Below are positions 62,702 through 62,930 of a stretch of DNA of 62,930 bases, piece by piece. The notes beneath the pieces were generated by a model that saw nothing but the letters and a program-made list of their open reading frames with translations, made no database searches and was not told the DNA's origin. The DNA is taken from positions 1-62,930 of the forward strand of contig NZ_VMHE01000013.1 of assembly GCF_007559425.1 (NCBI RefSeq), read 5' to 3'. The first letter of the stretch is position 1. Each line of letters starts with the position of its first letter. The position numbers were made by a program, and so were the translations under genes. The stretch comes from Allobacillus salarius. GTDB lineage: Bacteria > Bacillota > Bacilli > Bacillales > Alkalibacillaceae.

Positions 62702-62930
62702 AGCGTCTATCAGACACGGAAGATAAGCAATTCCTGAAACTTCCGTAGTCGAGAGTGTCTATCAAGCACGGAAGATAAGTAAATCCTAAAGCTTCCATCA
62801 AGACACGTTCTCGACGACATTTCGTGGTGTGCTCGCTCTCTTTTGAGTATCGAGATGTGTTCTCGACAACATTTCGCGATGAGCAAGCACTCATTTGGGT
62901 ATCGAGACACGTTCTCGACGACATTTCGCG
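62702..62930. repeat. 52-bp tandem array, cut by the window end
   Basis: Units start at 62702, 62754, 62803, 62855 and 62907 with steps of 52, 49, 52 and 52. The units fall in two subtypes: the first two share tctatcaNNcacggaagataag, and the last three share gttctcgacRacatttcg and end in tatcgag. It lies downstream of the last gene, whose right-hand neighbour is outside the window. Confidence 0.8.

Noticed and set aside
62702..62930. Minus-strand short frames in the terminal repeat
   Set aside because: They are repeat-driven, lack ribosome sites, and contain the repeated SRTCLD-type pattern in two frames.

Overview
The window comes from a low-GC Gram-positive bacterium of the Bacillaceae, most likely a halotolerant or marine relative of Halobacillus, Virgibacillus or Oceanobacillus; the genus cannot be fixed from sequence alone. 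The grounds are the block rocF-sigW-rsiW-cdaA-cdaR-glmM-glmS with a glmS ribozyme, Trp T-box leaders, a Bacillus-type (YukE/YueB) type VII secretion locus, and many small Bacillaceae proteins.

Layout. 1-900: end of a 5S rRNA gene and seven tRNA genes (Asn, Thr, Glu, Val, Thr, Tyr, Gln). 1.0-9.2 kb: arginase, the envelope-stress sigma factor SigW with its anti-sigma factor and own promoter, c-di-AMP synthesis (CdaA/CdaR), and amino-sugar synthesis for peptidoglycan (GlmM, and GlmS behind its ribozyme). 9.3-16.7 kb: an XRE regulator/membrane protein pair, a decayed sodium:solute symporter, a serine hydrolase, an asparagine synthetase that has lost its glutaminase site, an rRNA methyltransferase and a DUF2306 membrane protein. 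16.9-23.3 kb: GMP reductase with PurR-like boxes, an MFS transporter, small stress or unknown genes and the FetAB ABC transporter. 23.7-28.8 kb: a trpDCFBA operon on the minus strand, without trpE, behind two tandem Trp T-box leaders.

29.1-43.4 kb is the most striking coding region: a complete type VII secretion system (EsxA, EsaA/YueB, EssA, EsaB, EssB, EssC). It runs straight into two small helical partner proteins, an LXG effector with a glycine-zipper C-terminus, a DUF443-like multi-pass membrane protein (likely immunity), a DUF4176 protein and an orphan HEPN-type HI0074-family protein. I read this as secretion machine plus one antibacterial toxin-immunity module.

43.5-62.9 kb: small conserved genes (YjbQ, CsaA, TrhO, cupin, K+ channel) and three regulator-led transport or membrane units. 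These are TetR with an ABC exporter, PadR with a DUF1129-type membrane protein, and a YtrA-type GntR with an ABC transporter. Each has visible inverted-repeat operators on its promoter. A mechanosensitive channel, lipoproteins, an amidase and a YqxD-type protein lie between them.

A second theme is non-coding. At least five intergenic tandem arrays occur, with exact periods of 21 bp (16.7, 23.4, 46.8 and a remnant at 62.65 kb) or 52 bp (54.3 and 62.7 kb), close to two and five turns of B-DNA. They are almost free of indels, their conserved cores alternate with variable bases, and most lie between convergent genes. They do not fit CRISPR, transposons or coding sequence.
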